Below are positions 45,014-56,077 of a stretch of 64,000 bases of DNA, one piece after another. The stretch is from NCBI GenBank assembly GCA_021018995.1, contig CM037591.1:3416001-3480000 (forward strand), read 5' to 3'. The notes under the pieces are model-generated. The model saw only the letters and a program-made list of their open reading frames with translations. It was not told where the DNA came from and made no database searches. The translations under genes were made by a program, and so were the position numbers. This stretch comes from Chloranthus sessilifolius. Lineage: Eukaryota; Streptophyta; Magnoliopsida; Chloranthales; Chloranthaceae. Each line of letters starts with the position of its first letter. Position 1 is the first letter of the stretch.

Positions 45014-45186
45014 GGAATGGCCCAGTTTTTTCATCTATCACTGCATTCCAGAGCATCTCCTTGAAGATAATGTTCAGCTTCTCAAAGCAGCCTGAAAAAC
45101 CACAAGTTACAATGATCCATGCTACTTTTACCAATATGACATCTAATAGTTTTACTGATTTTATTTTCCAGGCAGCTGTCCCAAAG
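45014..45186 (+). pseudogene. Gamma-adaptin ear (GAE) exon, first half
   Basis: Reads NGPVFSSITAFQSISLKIMF, SFSKQPEKPQVTMIHATFTN and MTSNSFTDFIFQAAVPK with CAG acceptor and AAG/GTAACA donor. The ear domain binds accessory proteins. The next exon in family members is FVQLHLDPASGN; it is found at 53111, 7.9 kb downstream, and in a misplaced copy at 35617. The exon itself is open. The final exon of the domain (KSLVMRIRI-like) was not found in the window. Confidence 0.88.
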
Positions 45187-45537
45187 GTAACACTGAGCAC
45201 TCTTTTGCTGGAAATTACATTGTCTACAACTTAATCAATTCCTTGTCTTGCAAGTTGCAATACATAATGTTTACATCATTAATTCCTATTTATACGTCAC
45301 CTGTTTTATTAGACCATAAATTTTATTGACTTTTTAACAGAGGCCAATATAAATGTTGCTTCCAGTAATTTTGATAATAAAAATAAACATTGTAATAAAA
45401 CAGCTCTATGGGATGAGTAAATTGAACTTAAGGACATGTAGAAAATGTGCTAAAAAAAGTTTGGATATTCCATGCAGTGAATGCCCAGCAGTCCGTTGTT
45501 CTTTTGTCCAAGCGATGAAGGGTCATTGGTCAATAGT

Positions 45538-45540
<3 letters not shown>

Positions 45541-45616
<76 letters not shown>
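45541..45616. repeat. (TA)n-(GA)n microsatellite
   Basis: About 47 bp of TA followed by about 29 bp of GA, within the intron after the ear exon. The frames with YIYIYI come from this tract. Confidence 0.95.
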
Positions 45617-45617
<1 letters not shown>

Positions 45618-45945
45618 CCCTCTTCAGGGACTTCAAAGGAGTACCTACTAGTAATATTGAGGTCCATGTGGCACCCAAAATATATTTTGGGTGTCACAAG
45701 GAGGAAGGTGGTATTTTTAGATCATCTTTAGTTAATTTTTTCCCCTAAAAATTGCATCTCCATGTGTGTTTTGAGGCTTGAAATCTGGACCGTCAAAGTT
45801 CAATCAAAAATTGATTCACATTATAAAATCAGTTTTTATTTGTTTTTTTGATTGATCATACAGTGTGCGGGAGCTCCATATGGCACCAAAACAGTGTTTT
45901 GGTGCCACGTGGAGCTTGGCATACCCTAGCGTTCATAGTCCATGA
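45617..45945. repeat. Small palindrome-bearing intron insert
   Basis: Contains inverted words CACCCAAAATATATTTTGGGTG (arms CACCCAAAAT / ATTTTGGGTG) at about 45673 and GGCACCAAAACA/TGTTTTGGTGCC at about 45880-45905, each next to GTGGAGCT or GGAGCTCC. A related block is at 52690-52755. No gene. Probably a MITE, with ends not defined. Confidence 0.5.
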
Positions 45946-46116
45946 CAAGGATCAAAATTCCGGATTTCGTTTCGATTTCGGTGGGGACCAAAACCGAAAT
46001 TTTCATACCCATACAAAAAATCCGAAAAATTGATCTATTGTTTCGGTTTCAGTGGGGACTGAAACTGAAATTTTGGGCCGAAATTTTGGTCGTTTCAGCC
46101 GAAATTTTGAACCTTG
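45946..46116. mobile_element. hAT MITE CAAGGAYCAAA family, copy 3
   Basis: Ends CAAGGATCAAAATTCCGG and GAAATTTTGAACCTTG, flanked by GTCCATGA (45938-45945) and GTCCATGG (46117-46124). The interior is made of GGTTTCGGTGGGGAC words. Confidence 0.9.
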
Positions 46117-46414
46117 GTCCATGGGAGTACACACCTTGGATCCTATATATATTTCAGATTCAGATTGATAATGGGCTTTATTCAGCCTAGATAAAGGTTT
46201 TAATTGGCTTGAATTGAAAGCCCAATAAGCCACTTGCAGACGTCATGTGTGGTCCTTGATATGGCTTTGACGAGGACGCCACCAAGAAAGACCTAGGGTT
46301 CAGGCCGTGCAAGGTGTATCAACGGCGAAAGAAGCGACTAAAGAGCCAAGGAACGTCAAGAACCACCAAGGGAAGGCCCTAAAGTTCAGCTTAGGAGCAC
46401 CAGATATTAGCAGG

Positions 46415-46580
46415 CGACGGACATCCGTGGCTCCAGGATGGACGCTTGGATTTTGGGGTGCTCACTGTTCTAGTGAGCACGAACGTTCGTAGTACACCAC
46501 GAATGTCCGTATTTTGGAGTGCTCACTGTTTAGTGAGCACGGACGTCCATGGGTAAGCGACGGATGTCCGTAAAAATCCG
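46415..46580 (+). promoter_or_regulatory. GGACGTCC palindrome cluster in the gypsy LTR
   Basis: Words ACGGACATCCGT (46417), ACGAACGTTCGT (46479, perfect), ACGAATGTCCGT (46499), ACGGACGTCC (46539) and ACGGATGTCCGT (46562) alternate with two GTGCTCACT/AGTGAGCAC hairpins (46458-46480 and 46520-46540). The TATA box CTATAAAG is at 46701-46708, about 130 bp downstream. Confidence 0.85.
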
Positions 46581-47542
46581 CGCATCAGCTTCTTAAGTGA
46601 CGTAATTGTCTTTTTTGTCCTTAGATTTTGTCCTTTTTGTAAGTTGCCACTTAGGGTAACTTAGTATTTTTCTAGTTTTATGGTTATTCTCTTGTAATGG
46701 CTATAAAGCCCAATTTGTAAATCATTTTTGGCACTTGATTTTGAATTAATGAAAAGAGCTATTTGCTTTGGCTTGTGAGGAGCTTGAAGAGTGAGTCTTC
46801 TTCCCCATTTGGGGTTTGGTGTGAGGCCAAGGGTGAGATGCCCATTTATCTTTAATTTTCTCATTTAGTCTCCTACTCATATTTGATCTCTTACTCTCCC
46901 CTAATCTCTTGCATCCTACTTTTCTCCTTTTGATTGATTTTCCCCACTCATAAACCCTAGATCTAGAGTAACCTTGATGTCCATCCTTATGGATCGAATC
47001 CAATCCTAGGTCGTCGATCTATAACCGTTGTTGGGCTCGAGCTTGCTCGATTTGCGCCATTTAACAGCTTCGATTCAAAAGCCCTAGCAAGGAGCTTTCG
47101 ATTCCACGAAGAACTACGATCTAACGCCCCAACCTAGACGAAACGAGAGTCCTATATCTCGGATCGCCTCTTCCGCCATCCTAATGGAATCCTCACGTCG
47201 GATTGGACCCTAAGTGAATCAAAGCATGGTTACCTAAGCGGAATCTCGCGAAACCCCAAGGTATCGCTTTAATTTGTGATTTAATTGCTCAATTAATTAG
47301 TTTAATTTCGGCAAATTAGCATATTATGGACATTCATGGATTTCAGGGTCGTCCCGCGTCAGTTTTGGTATCAGAGCCAAGTTCTAGGTTAAGGCATCTT
47401 TTGCATGTCATTTTGATTTCTTTAAATTTCATTTCATTTGTGTTTGATTGCATACAGGTCACGTGTTTGATAAAATTCCTCACTCACTTGTGTTCATAGT
47501 TGTGTGCCATTTTAGAACCCGTGTTAGTGTGTTGCGTTCACC

Positions 47543-48589
47543 ATGGACCCGAATATGATTGTCGATACTCTTAAAGGCATCCAAGCCATGTTGATTACTC
47601 TGAAGGATAGGATGAATGCTATGGAGGAAGCCCAAACGACTATGGTTGCCTCTAACGAGATGCTTCTCAACAGTTTGGATCGGTTGGAAAGAGAAGAGGA
47701 GCATCACGACCAACGCGATGAGCCCAACGGTCCGCGCTTTGAGCGTGGCGGCCGGCCCGAGAGGCGACATCGAAATCATTGGGAACTAGTTCATCGCAGA
47801 GATGACTACGACCCGGATGAGAAACTCCTCAAGAATGTTCGAGTTGAGTTTCTGAGCTTCGATGGAAGAATGGATCCTTAAGTCTTCCTCGATTGGGTCT
47901 CCGATATGGATCATCATTTTGAGTGGTATGGCATAGACAATGAGCGATGTGTTAGACTTGCGAAAATGAAGCTCATTGGTCAAGCTCGACTCTTTTGGGT
48001 TAATGTCGAGCGCATGCGTGCAAATGCGGGTCGTGCTCCCATCACCCATTGGGAGGACACGAAGAAGCGTCTCACGGAGAAGTACGTTCCTTTATCATAC
48101 TACCACCGCATACTTGACCAATGGAAAAATCTGCGCCAAGGTAGTATGCCCATAGCCGAGTATATTGGCAAGTTTGAGGAGTTCATGCTAAGAGCCAATG
48201 TATTGGAAGATCCTCAAGTCACTCTTTCAAGGTTCCGCACCGGGCTGCGATTGGACCTTCAAAAAGAGTTGATCTCTCACCCCGTTGACACTCTTGAAGA
48301 GTGCTACGCCATTGTGCAAGAGCTTGAGCGCTACTTGAAGATGACAGTAGTGAGACGATTTGAGCTGCATGACGGTAGCCATAGAGTTGGAGAAGGGAGG
48401 CCTAGTGCTGGAAATCCACCTCCCAAACCGACCCAACCCGCTGCTACAAATGTTCGGGTTGACAAAGGGAAGGGTGTGATGGGGGAGTCCTCAAAGGGTG
48501 GCACTCAAACCAAGTGCTATAAATGTCATAGGGTTGGCCACTTTGCCGCCCAATGCGCTACCCGAGACCCACAAAGGACTCTTGGTTGA
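47543..48589 (+). pseudogene. Gypsy gag with internal stop
   Basis: One frame from MDPNMIVDTLKGIQAMLITL to RDPQRTLG, about 348 residues, broken by a TAA at 47879-47881 after FDGRMDP. It contains the retrotransposon gag core (HFEWYGIDNERCVRLAKMKL, LTEKYVPLSYYHRILDQWKN) and a CCHC knuckle (CYKCHRVGHFAAQC). It forms the capsid-like particle in intact relatives. It is followed after a frame change by the protease. Confidence 0.9.
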
Positions 48590-49885
48590 AGGAGAAGTTG
48601 ATGAGGGAGAAGGTGAAGAAGAGGAAGTATATGAACCGGAAGTCACGCCTAGTGATGAGGAGGGTGATGACGGTGACCGAGCACTAGTTTGCACCCAAGA
48701 GTGCTTGGTTGTGAGGTGTGCCCTTACACAACCTCAGCATGAAGATAAGGGTGATTGGCGCAGGGATAACATTTTCTATACATTCGCCAAGTGTGGGGAC
48801 AAGAGTTGTAGAGTCATTGTGGATAGTGAGAGTTGTACGAATGTTGTGTCAACACACACCATTACCCGTTTAGGGCTTACACCCGAGCCCCACCCGAGAC
48901 CATACAAAGTCACGTGGGTCAACTCCTCTTCCATTCCGGTGTCCCAAAGGTGTCGTGTGCCGATACAATTAGCCTCGTATTCAGACACCTTATGGTGCGA
49001 TGTGGTGCCGATGGATGTGGGCCATATCATCTTGGGAAGGCCATGGCTCTATGACCTGGACGTGACCCTCCTTGGACGGTCAAATGTGTGCACGTTCATG
49101 CATGGGGGTAAGAAGATAAGATTAAACCCCTTGCCTCCCGAGACACCATCGGACAAGAAAGTTGAGAAGAAGGGCGGTCAATCTAAGGCCATTAATATCG
49201 TGAGCCCTTTGGAATTTGAGAGAGCGTCCTTAGACGAGAGTGGTGTATGTGGTCATCACCGTTGAGCATGCTCTTGAGTCTATGGGTGAGTACCCTAAGG
49301 AGGTTGGTCCAGTTTTGAAAGAGTTTGTGGATGTCTTCCCGGAAGACTTGCCCAATGAGCTCCCTCCCATGCGTGACATTCAACACGCAATAGACTTGGT
49401 TCCCGGATCTATCCTACCAAACCTACCTCACTATAGGTTGAATCCGGTGGAACATGCCTAATTATCGTGGCAAGTTGATGAGCTCCTTCGGAAGGGGTTC
49501 ATCCAAGAGAGCTTGAGCCCATGTGCTGTTCCCGCACTACTCACACCCAAGAAAGATGGCATGTGGCGGATGTGTGGATAGTCAGGCCATCAACAAAATT
49601 ACGATCAAATATCGATTTGCTATATCGAGGCTCGATGATATGTTGGATATGATGGTTGGGGTCACTATCCTCTCTAGGATAAATCTCAAGAGTGGCTACC
49701 ATCAAGTCCGAATCCGCCCCGGTGATGAATGAAAAACTGCCTTCAAGACCAAGGATGGTCTTTATGAGTGGATGGTCATGCCTTTTGGGCTTTCAAATGC
49801 CCCTAGCACCTTCATGAGGCTCATGACCCAAGTGTTTCAACCATTTATCGGGAAGTTCCTTGTGGTGTATTTTGATGACGTCCGT
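48498..49885 (+). pseudogene. Gypsy pol: protease and truncated reverse transcriptase
   Basis: Protease: CRVIVDSESCTNVVSTHTIT, in which the catalytic DSG reads DSE, and HIILGRPWLYD. The minus-strand relative in this window has DSG at the same place. RT starts [20 protein letters not shown] and continues through [11 protein letters not shown] and [14 protein letters not shown] [17 protein letters not shown] to LVVYFDD, where it joins LTR sequence. Stops or shifts lie near 49260, 49459, 49578 and 49730. There is no RNase H or integrase. Confidence 0.92.
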
Positions 49886-50694
49886 GAACCCCAGGTCGGA
49901 CGTCCGTGAAAATTCGCGCATCAGCGTCTTAAATGACGTAATTGTTCTTTTTGTCCTTAGATTTTATCCTTTTTGTAAGTTACCACCTAGGGTAACTTAA
50001 TACTTTTCTATATTTAGGATTATTCTCTTGTAATAGCTATAAAGCCCAATTTGTAACTCATTTTTGGCACTTGATTTTGAATTAATGAAAAGAGCTATTT
50101 GCTTTGGCTTGTGAGGAGCTTGAAGAGTGGGTCTTCTTCCCCATTTGGGGTTTGGTGTGAGGCCAAGGGTGAGATGCCCATTTATCTTTAATTTTCTCAC
50201 TTGGTCTCCTATTCATATTTGATCTCTTACTTTCCCCTAATCTCTTGCATCCTAATTTTTCTCATTTGATTGATTTTCCTCACTCCTAGACCCTAGATCT
50301 AGAGTAACCTTGATGTCCATCCTTATGGATCGAATCCAATTCTAGCCCGTCGATCCATAACCGTTGTTGAGCTCGAACTTGCTCGATTTGCGCCATTTGA
50401 GCGCTTCGATTCAAAAGCCCTAGCAAGGAGCTTCCGATTCCACAAAGAACTACGATCTAACGCCCCGACCTAGACGATGCGAGAGTATCTCTCGGATTGC
50501 CTCTTCCGCCATCCTAACGGAATCTGCTCGTCGGATTGGACCCTACGTGAATCAAAGCATGGTCACTTAAATGGAATCCCGCGAAACCCCAAGGTATCAC
50601 TTTAATTTGTGATTTAATTGCTCAATTAATTAGTTTAATTTCGGCAAATTAGCATATCATGGGCATTCACGGATTTCAGGGTCGTCCCGCGTCA
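49876..50694 (+). repeat. Right LTR of the deleted gypsy element, 5'-truncated
   Basis: Matches 46545-47361. It starts inside a GGACGTCCGTG word directly after the RT codons for FDD, and ends TCCCGCGTCA at 50694. Confidence 0.92.
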
Positions 50695-52142
50695 GGCTTA
50701 CTGATAACGTGATCACTTAAAGTCACTGTGTGCTATAGTGTAATTCATTAGCAAAAAACAATTGGGGTTGAAATTTTTTGTTGGGCAAATAGTAATTTCA
50801 ATAGTTTTAATTATTATATGTAGGTGTTTGATATTATTAGATTTTGGGAGTTCTTCTTAGGAATATCAGTTCTGCCTTAATTCATGTTTCTTCTTTAATG
50901 GAGGTTTTGTGAGAATCGCCCTCTCAAGGAGTTTTAGGTTTGGAGAATTCCAGATGGTGGGATGTTGGTTTTCATGTGTGTATTTATGAGTTTTCACTTT
51001 CAAGATTTGATTCACGAAAATCAAGAGACTTCAACTCGTGCAACTTCTTTTGGCAAAGATGTTTAAATGTATCGTAACGTGTGGGTGAGAGATGACTGTG
51101 TGAGAGAGATTGGTGCAGGTGTTTAACATTAGAGCCTTTTATCTGCTAGAGGATAGTCCCCCATCGGGTAAGGTTATTTTTGTCTCCTTTTGCTTCTCTA
51201 TATAAGAAGCTTGTGTCTCGTAGCTAAGGTAGATCAATGTAGCTGTTTGAGGTTTCCTCTCTCTCTCTCTCTTCTTCTCATTCTTTGTTTAATAAGATTT
51301 AGTGCTTTGTTTTATTTTCTGACTTACAACAGAAGGTTGTTTCTATCTTTTCATTGGAATATCCCAATAAAGTCAGTGATCTTATTGTCATTTGATTAGT
51401 TCAATCCATCCAATTTTACTGCTATACGAGAGTCCTGACATGAAGGCCTTCTAGTACACCATTGGCGTATGATTCTCTTTTCTATCAATCTTTTCAATTA
51501 AGAAAAAGGCGCTATTTTAAATCCGATCAGTTGGTTTACATGATTTTTGGGAATCAGTTTTATCAGAAGGCCTTGAATTTCAAGGCCTCCAATTCAGGGA
51601 AATGGGGTTTGGTTCATTGGTTTAAAGGGTTGATATTTGGGTGGTCTATCAACCCGTTTATTGGGTGTGTAATTTGAAGCTTCAAATATATAATTATAAT
51701 ATGTTATTGGGTTACCTATGTTGATATTAATTTGAATTGTTTCATGGTGGTCAAGAAGATTACACTATCGAATTGCATGGATTAAGGAATTTTGAATTGC
51801 TTTTTAACTAACTCAAAGAGTTGAATTTCATGGAATGAAAGTTTTACAGTTGAGAAGTGGTCTCAAAAGCATGTTTATGATTTTGTCGTGCAAATTTAGA
51901 TATTCCATTATCTTTGGTAAACATGAAGGGGGATTCCCCCATTTGGCAACTATTGGTTGCATTTCAGGGCCCTTTGGCTGTAGTTTCCCTTTTGGAGGTT
52001 GCCTTTTGGGTTCAGTTGTGGAGTGAGGGGCGACCTCTTGGAATTGGTCCAATTTTTTAAATCTATTTTTTAGAATTTTTGCATTAGGATTTTGATTTAC
52101 CTTAGGTTGAGGTAGTTCAATTGGTGTTAGATGGCCTGCCCT

Positions 52143-52144
<2 letters not shown>
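50695..52144. other. Gamma-adaptin intron with an LTR-like insert
   Basis: No exon was seen. 51060-51440 has a TATA box (CTATATAAGAAG near 51201), then a CT-rich leader and AATAAGATTT, like a short copia-type solo LTR, but the ends were not identified. Confidence 0.4.

Positions 52145-52191
<47 letters not shown>
52145..52191. repeat. (TA)n microsatellite
   Basis: About 47 bp of uninterrupted TA. The small frames on both strands across it are repeat artefacts. Confidence 0.95.
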
Positions 52192-52193
<2 letters not shown>

Positions 52194-52539
52194 AGAAAAT
52201 GGGTTCAAACGCACTGCCTGGGCAATGTGTTCGAATGCTAGATCATGTGATTGTGAGTTGGCCCACATCCTCGAAGGGTTCACCAGTCCTAGGGTTTTCG
52301 AGAAAATAATATTGGACTCTTTTGTTGTTCATTTCACAGGTCAAAGATATGGGTTTTTCAGCCAAACATTTTGCCATTGAAAATTTTCACCTTTGACCAC
52401 AAAGTCAACAGTGAAAAACATTTTTTTTTTCATGGTCGTTGATCAACCTTGGAGATGTGCACGTGGTAGCCAACTGATTCGAACCCACGCCTCAGGTTGG
52501 GCTCGCCCCCATACTCCCATGCCTCTATCTCTCTCTCTC
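52192..52539. other. Spacer within the gamma-adaptin intron
   Basis: Non-coding. A short CT/TA run lies at 52527-52550. Confidence 0.4.
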
Positions 52540-52676
52540 TATATATATAGGTAAAGATCCTCTCACTCGAGTCATGAAATATATTCCTCACCCTGATGTG
52601 ACATGCAGCCAATGGTTGCTGCAGTCATGGGAATATATTTCATGAGTGAGAGGATATAATAATTTCCCTATATAGA
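52540..52676. mobile_element. Small foldback MITE
   Basis: Arms ATCCTCTCACT...TCATGAAATATATTCC (52556-52588) and the inverse GGAATATATTTCATGA...GTGAGAGGAT (52630-52656), within outer CTATATATATAGG / CCTATATAG ends. No coding capacity. Confidence 0.8.
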
Positions 52677-52948
52677 TCTGGAAAGGGCTCACTGTACACC
52701 CACATGGAGCTCCATGTGGCACCCAACACATTGTTGGTACCATGTAGAGCTCAGGATGAATATTATAGAACAATTTTAAAAGGAAAAGTTCAAAGTATAC
52801 TTTTGAAAAGTAAAAGTCGAACATTGATTGATTTCAATTGTTCAAATTTTAAGCCTAATAAAAACATGGAAGAGGTGCACCTTACCGGCTACCTATATAT
52901 ATATTCTTTCTTGTAATTTGTGCAAGTTACATTGGATTCCGGTTATGT

Positions 52949-53732
52949 TCTTATTTATTTATATATTTCTTCTTTTTGCATTATTTGGAATATGCATTTT
53001 TATTCAGTTCGAATGTAGGCATGCTTAATATCTGTATTTATTATTGTTTTTTTATTTCACATTTTCTTGCAAGCTGCCATTATGACACTGAAGGTGTTTG
53101 TATTCTGCAGTTTGTGCAATTACACTTAGATCCAGCTAGTGGTAATACTCTTCCTGCTAAAGGTAATGGGACAATCACACAAAGTTTGAGTGTTAATAAT
53201 AGCCAACACGGGCAGGTATACAATTAAACAACTCATTAACTTTCTTAATAAATTCTGTCGTGCTCTATCTGACCTATTTTATTTTATGGCTTAATATTTC
53301 ATTGACCGAAGAAATCTTTATTACTTAAGCTCTGATGAATTGATGTTATTTTCAGTGGCATTTTATTCCTTTGCTGGTTATTTTTCTACGAGAAATTTGT
53401 TTCTTTTCCTCTATTAACATGTTTCTAATTGAACTCAACCTCCATCTTTTAAGTAGACTGAATATGGATTACCAAGATCACTTAACTGATGTAGTTAACC
53501 TGACTCTTCTGGACTATCAATCGTAAGCTGATTTACTGCGTTTGCCTCTCAAGTGTTTCTTTTCTGTTTGCATGCGGTATATAACTTTCAAAAAACATAT
53601 TACCATCTGAATTTTTCTGATAGGAGGCATGCTTTTGTTAGTGGCTGACTATGTCACCTCCACAAAATAAGCCACAACATATTATCCAGATGCTAATAAA
53701 TTTTGAGCCAAATAGAATAGGCTCTGACAGGT
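52949..53732 (+). repeat. Gamma-adaptin duplication, copy B (left part), with ear exon
   Basis: Homologous to 35456-36233. It contains the exon 53111-53215 (FVQLHLDPASGNTLPAKGNG then TITQSLSVNNSQHGQ, 35 codons, AG and GT intact). This copy is in the correct order after the 45014 exon. It is interrupted at 53732 by the minus-strand gypsy and resumes at 60186. The two exon copies differ at only two residues (S/K and S/N). Confidence 0.92.
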
Positions 53733-54523
53733 TGACGCGGGACGGTAACCCTAAAATGCGGAATATGAAGTTTATGCAAATTTGCCGAAATTAATGAAAT
53801 TAAATCAAGTTTAATCGCAAAATTATCTTTAATACCTTAGGGTTTGAAGAATTCTGATGGGTAGATCACGAGATTCAGATAAGGTCCAGTCTGATGCGCA
53901 AGTACTTTAGAGTCGAGGCAGGATCGGCCTAGAGATAGTACTCTAGCTTTTCTAGGATTAGGCGCTCGTCTTCGGTCCGATGTAGATTCCCGGATTCCAA
54001 ATTGGATTGTGAAAGGGAATTAGGGTTTGTAAAAGGCCTATGGCTTTTAGATCGGTTTATGGTTTTAGAAAGGGTATTGGCTTTGGGTGGTTTAGGGCTT
54101 CACAACAGGTTTAGGGTTTTGGATTTGAAAGGAAACAATTAGGCTATGATTTAGAGAAGCAAACACAGATCAAAAGCAGCAAATAGAATAGAGAAGATAA
54201 CAATGGCTTTTGGGAATCACTCCCTTGGCCTCACACCAAACCCATCTCAGGCAAAGATTATTCAAGCATGAAAGCATTCAAATAATCAATCAACTAATTA
54301 AAAGTCTTTACAAGCCTCTATATATAGGCCACCAATAATTAAGTTCGAAATAAAAGAGTTCTACTACCAATAAAATACAAAAAGGGCGTTTTCGCATGAA
54401 ATCCCATATTACGGGCTTGCTCGAGCGATTAAGTGCTCGCTCGAGCAAGAGTTCTCTGCAGCGCCGTTCTCCTCGCGTGCAGCGTTGCTCTCCTCGCAAT
54501 TTGTGTATGTTCCTCCTCTGAGG

Positions 54524-55810
54524 CTACGGTACTCGGGTTCCTCTACGCTTCTTCCGACGCCGATAGAACCGGTGCGGTCCGAATCCAATGTCCATGTAAG
54601 TGGCGCCCCCGTCAATTCCCATAGACCAAAAAGGTTTCATCACCGATGAAACACGCTCGTGGTAGATGTCTAGCAAGTCGGGGTTCAAACGTCGAACTTC
54701 ATTCTCGTGGACCCACGTGTTTTCGGACTCCGGTTTGTCGACCCATTTGATCAAGTACTTCTGGAATCTCCCATCATGTGTAGAGACGGTATGATCGTTG
54801 ATCATATCCTCTATCTCATCTGATCTCTGTCTTCTTTGGGAAGGAAGAGGTATAGGTTGCAAGGGTGGATTGGGGCTGAGGCTGGGGCTAGGGCTAGGAG
54901 GTGGCTGGAGTGGGTTTTCAGGAGGTGGGGTGAAACCTAAGTAAGGAACCAAATCCTCCACATTGAACGTTGAACTAACTCCCGTACCTTGAGGAAGTTC
55001 AAGTACGTATGCATTAGGACCACTCTTAGCCAAAATTCTAAAAGGCCCGGTGCCTCGAGATTGGAGCTTCTTTGCGGATCCCGATGGGAACTGCTTAGGC
55101 CTAACCCGGACCATCACATAATCACCCACGTTAAATTCTTTAGAATGCCTGTGAGCATCTACAGATAATTTATATTGATTGTTGCTTGAATTAATTTTAT
55201 GTTTAATTTCGGCATGCAAACTATGAATGTGTTGTGTAAATGCATCGGCAGACTCTGACACTCTATGGGATGCAGACATGGGGATCAAGTCTAATGGGGT
55301 CTTAGGCCTATAACCATGCACTACTTCAAAAGGACTCATGCCTATGGACCTATTGACAGAATTATTATATGCAAACTCAGCTGTGGGTAAGATGGTATCC
55401 CAGGTCCTAACATGATCACCGACAAGACTACGAAGGAGATTCCCAAGGCTCCTATTGGTGCTTTCGGTTTGGCCATTCGTTTGAGGGTGGTAAGTTGTAG
55501 AGAGTTGGAGCAATGTGCCCATCATGTGCCAAAGGGTTTTCCAAAAATAACTAGTAAATTTAGCATCCCTATCATACACAATGGTTTTGGGCTGCCCATG
55601 AAGATGCACTACCTCTGCGAAAAATAGTTTAGCAATATGAGATGCATCGGAGGTCTTGGAACAAGGATTGAAGTGGGTCATTTTAAAAAATCGGTCCACT
55701 ACGACATAGATGATGGAGTCATGCTTCCTAGGGGTCTTATGAAGTCCAAGAACGAAATCCATAGAGAGGTCTTGCCAGGGTGTGTGTGGCACGGGTAACG
55801 GAGTGTACAA
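54524..55810 (-). pseudogene. Gypsy integrase with C-terminal chromodomain
   Basis: A 428-residue frame. Integrase core: DLSMDFVLGL with the first Asp, IVYDRDAKFTSYFWKTLWHM with the second, and TYHPQTNGQTESTNRSLGNL with the Glu. A GPFRILAK region follows, then a chromodomain (YLIKWVDKPESENTWVHENE) that in chromoviruses directs insertion to marked chromatin. The upstream zinc-finger part (CRTCQVSKQT) is separated by a TAA at about 55820. The frame runs on through the LTR edge to 54524. Confidence 0.93.
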
Positions 55811-56077
55811 GCCGATATTTTATTTTGTCTGTTTTGACACTTGGCAAGTACGACAATGTTTGACAACTCGAGCGACATCTCTCATTAGGCTAGGCCAAAA
55901 GAACCTATCCTCTAGAGCGCAACAGTTTTATTTCGCCCGGAATGTCCGGCCATCCCTTCAGCATGTAACTCCCAAATGAGAAAGTCACGCAATGAAGTGC
56001 GAGGGATGCAAAGGCGATTGCCTTTAAACAAGTACCCATCCTGGATAGTGTACACAGAGTGTGTGCTGGTCGGGTTG

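Larger units (their letters stand above)
46268..50694 (+). mobile_element. Ty3/gypsy element, internally deleted, 4.4 kb
   Basis: The left LTR is 46268-47361 (TGACGAGG...CCCGCGTCA). The right LTR is partial, about 49885-50694, lacking the first ~280 bp. A perfect 5-bp target duplication GGCTT flanks the element (46263-46267 and 50695-50699). The PBS GTTTTGGTATCAGAGCC follows the left LTR and fits initiator tRNA-Met. Gag and the first half of pol remain; the rest of RT, RNase H and integrase are deleted. It sits in a gamma-adaptin intron. Confidence 0.95.

Noticed and set aside
45353..45748. 131-residue frame crossing the (TA)n-(GA)n tract
   Set aside because: Tyr/Ile and Arg/Glu runs come from the microsatellite; the rest matches nothing known.
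47480..49386. Minus-strand frames opposite gypsy gag and protease
   Set aside because: Shadows of the plus-strand frame, which carries all recognisable motifs.
51828..52309. Frames on both strands with YIYIYI runs
   Set aside because: Produced by the (TA)n tract at 52145-52191.
52917..52948. Possible third partial copy of the ear exon (TTTGTGCAAGTTACATTGGA)
   Set aside because: Only about 30 weakly matching bases, not enough to separate from chance.
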